NCBI GenBank assembly: GCA_014384515.1
Contig: JACNFS010000073.1
Coordinates: 1 to 6,248, forward strand
Direction of reading: 5' to 3'
Length of the DNA stretch: 6,248 bases
Source of the DNA: Dehalococcoidia bacterium
GTDB taxonomy: Bacteria; Chloroflexota; Dehalococcoidia; GIF9; UBA5629
The notes under the pieces: generated by a model
What the model was told of the DNA's origin: nothing
The model's database searches: none
Seen by the model: only the letters and a program-made list of their open reading frames with translations
Program-made: the position numbers and the translations under genes
Part shown: in pieces, positions 5,222 to 6,248 of the stretch
How the letters are laid out: the number at the start of each line of letters is the position of its first letter
How positions within the stretch are numbered: the first letter of the stretch is position 1

Positions 5222-6248
5222 ATGTTAGAGATTAAACAACTGAATGTGGCGGTAGGGGACAGGGAGATTTTGCATAGCATCAATTTGAGCATTAAGGCGG
5301 GTGAGACGCATGTCCTTTTTGGTCCCAACGGTGGTGGGAAAACCACGCTTCTTATGACGATAATGGGTTCTCCCAAATATCAGGTAACCAAGGGTAGCAT
5401 TGTCTTTAAGGGCAAGGACATAGTGGAGTTACCCACCGATGAGAGAGCCCGCCTGGGAATCGGTATGTCTCTCCAAAGGCCACCGGTTGTGCGTGGGGTG
5501 AAGACTCGTGACATGGTAGCTGCCTGTATCAGAGGGAAGGCAAGCGAGGAGATTATAGATAGAATGGCAGAGAAAGCCAACCTGGCTGAGCTTATGGATA
5601 GGGACATAAACTATGGATTTTCTGGAGGGGAGATAAAGCGCTCAGAGCTTGTCCAGTTGCTGGCTCAAAATCCGGACCTGGCCCTGTTGGATGAGCCTGA
5701 GTCTGGCGTTGACCTGGTAAACATCGCCATTGAAGTCAACGTGGTCAACGACCCAGACGCGACCTGCCCCATCCGCACCACCCCGGCGAACGTCATTGAC
5801 TGCGGTTTGGGCAACATCGTGCCGGCCAAGGTCATCACCATGGTGGTCACGAGCCTGGTCCGCGCCAACACTCCGGCCGGCACGATCACCAACACGGTCG
5901 ACGTGACCTCCGTCACATCCGATACCGTCCCCAGCAACAACACCAACATCACCGCAACTACGGACGTCGAGACCGAGGCCGACCTGGAGATCACGAAGAC
6001 GAGCACGCCGGACAAGGTGTACGCCGGCGAGCAGAAGAAGTACACTATTTTGGTGGAGAACCTGGGGCCGTCGGACGCGCAGACAGTTACGGTCACCGAT
6101 ACCCTGCCCATCAGCCTGACCTACGAGATAGACACCGACCACTGTGTGCTGGTCAGCACAGCCCCGGATGTGCTGGAGTGCCGCTACGGGCGGCAGATCG
6201 GGCCGAACTTCGTCTTCGAGCCGCTGCCGCCGGGCGGGACGTGGCAGT
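5222..6248 (+). CDS. sufC: SufC-type ABC ATPase, C-terminally replaced by DUF11 sequence (chimeric open frame, runs off the end)
   Basis: Residues 1 to about 168 are a SufC-like ATPase, the soluble ABC subunit that drives Fe-S assembly with SufB. Seen: Walker A GPNGGGKTT (34-42), Q-loop Q85 in SLQRPPVVRGVKTRDM, ABC signature SGGE (134-137), Walker B LALLDEPES (153-161) and D-loop SGVD (161-164). The GDREIL and LFGPNGGGKTTLLMTIMG elements resemble SufC of archaea and strict anaerobes. Full SufC is about 240-260 residues; here the H-loop histidine and the end are missing. From about residue 170 the frame continues without a stop into extracellular DUF11 repeats (see the separate entry) with much higher GC and different codon use. 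An ATPase fused in this way makes no functional sense, so the sufC gene is best read as truncated at a chimeric junction. The frame is still open at the window end. It starts 28 nt after the ferritin-like gene, probably as the last visible gene of the operon, with sufB expected next in the true genome. Confidence 0.85.
   Translation, partial: MLEIKQLNVAVGDREILHSINLSIKAGETHVLFGPNGGGKTTLLMTIMGSPKYQVTKGSIVFKGKDIVELPTDERARLGIGMSLQRPPVVRGVKTRDMVAACIRGKASEEIIDRMAEKANLAELMDRDINYGFSGGEIKRSELVQLLAQNPDLALLDEPESGVDLVNIAIEVNVVNDPDATCPIRTTPANVIDCGLGNIVPAKVITMVVTSLVRANTPAGTITNTVDVTSVTSDTVPSNNTNITATTDVETEADLEITKTSTPDKVYAGEQKKYTILVENLGPSDAQTVTVTDTLPISLTYEIDTDHCVLVSTAPDVLECRYGRQIGPNFVFEPLPPGGTWQ
5732..6248 (+). 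other. GC-rich DUF11 repeat segment of a surface protein (foreign to the rest of the window)
   Basis: In the same frame as sufC, residues about 171-342 read as DUF11 repeats, modules of secreted or cell-wall proteins that fold as beta sandwiches. One full opening is seen at 253-260 (ADLEITKT), followed by the typical NLGPSDAQTVTVTDTLP. The end of the preceding repeat is seen as PAGTITNTVDVTS and a NNTNITATTDV linker. Cysteine pairs C182/C194 and C308/C320 have the same 12-residue spacing and lie 126 residues apart, which defines the repeat period. By that register the first repeat should start near residue 127, where SufC sequence stands, so about 45 residues of it are missing. Third codon positions are mostly C or G, unlike everything upstream. 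The source organism is different or the gene is recently acquired; the end lies outside the window. Confidence 0.8.

Noticed and set aside
5200..5235. Short frame starting at ATG 5200 (11 codons) before sufC
   Set aside because: It is out of frame with sufC and overlaps the strong ribosome site. Nothing suggests a leader peptide.
5642..6142. Long minus-strand open frames over the GC-rich end
   Set aside because: GC-rich DNA leaves several frames open. The plus-strand frame has recognisable DUF11 modules, while the minus-strand products are Val/Asp/Arg-rich without domain features.
5222..6248. A genuine new SufC-DUF11 fusion protein
   Set aside because: Both domains are truncated at the join, one is a cytosolic ATPase and the other an extracellular repeat, and composition breaks at the same place. 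An artefact or recombination explains it better.

Overview
The window reads as accessory DNA from an anaerobic prokaryote, probably bacterial. It holds an unbroken plus-strand run of genes for iron-sulfur assembly, sulfur transfer and diiron proteins. Most of it has moderate base composition, purine-rich Shine-Dalgarno sites and very tight gene spacing. The mix (clostridial-type NifS/NifU, DsrE2, TusA, rubrerythrin, SufC, DUF438-hemerythrin-PAS) fits strict anaerobes such as Dehalococcoidia-type Chloroflexota, some Firmicutes or archaea. The exact lineage cannot be fixed from this sequence alone.

Layout. 1-48 is the 3' end of a rubredoxin/rubrerythrin-type gene. About 94-236 is a decayed 5' fragment of a cysteine desulfurase gene, roughly 85% identical by eye over 87 nt to the intact copy downstream. 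Its last bases carry the ribosome binding site of a DUF438-hemerythrin-PAS gene (233-1438). After a 76-nt gap comes a compact run: nifS-like (1515-2696), nifU/iscU (2703-3134), a nine-cysteine zinc-ribbon miniprotein overlapping it (3112-3300), DsrE2 (3311-3793), TusA (3804-4034), a rubrerythrin with rubredoxin-like motifs at both ends (4044-4652), a ferritin-like diiron protein (4663-5193) and a SufC-type ATPase (from 5222).

The most interesting gene is the NifS-like one. It keeps the fold signatures and the persulfide cysteine (C325). However, the residues that bind PLP and the substrate carboxylate are largely replaced: the Schiff-base lysine is Q202, with neighbours N201 and A199, and G151, A179 and L351 stand at other expected ligand positions. 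It is therefore probably not a standard PLP cysteine desulfurase. Archaeoglobus fulgidus has a known IscS without the PLP lysine. Because the gene sits beside an intact IscU scaffold, DsrE2 and TusA, a reasonable hypothesis is that sulfur reaches C325 from a DsrE2/TusA persulfide relay instead of from cysteine, or that the protein supplies a cysteine ligand to a cluster on IscU. The rubrerythrin and ferritin-like genes would protect or supply iron, and SufC would normally pair with SufB.

At about 5723-5740 the SufC frame runs without a stop into clearly GC-richer sequence encoding DUF11 extracellular repeats. Both parts are truncated at the join: SufC lacks its H-loop end and the first DUF11 repeat lacks its start. 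A chimeric assembly, or a recent recombination junction, is far more likely than a real fusion protein. No tRNA, rRNA, CRISPR array, insertion sequence or convincing terminator was seen.
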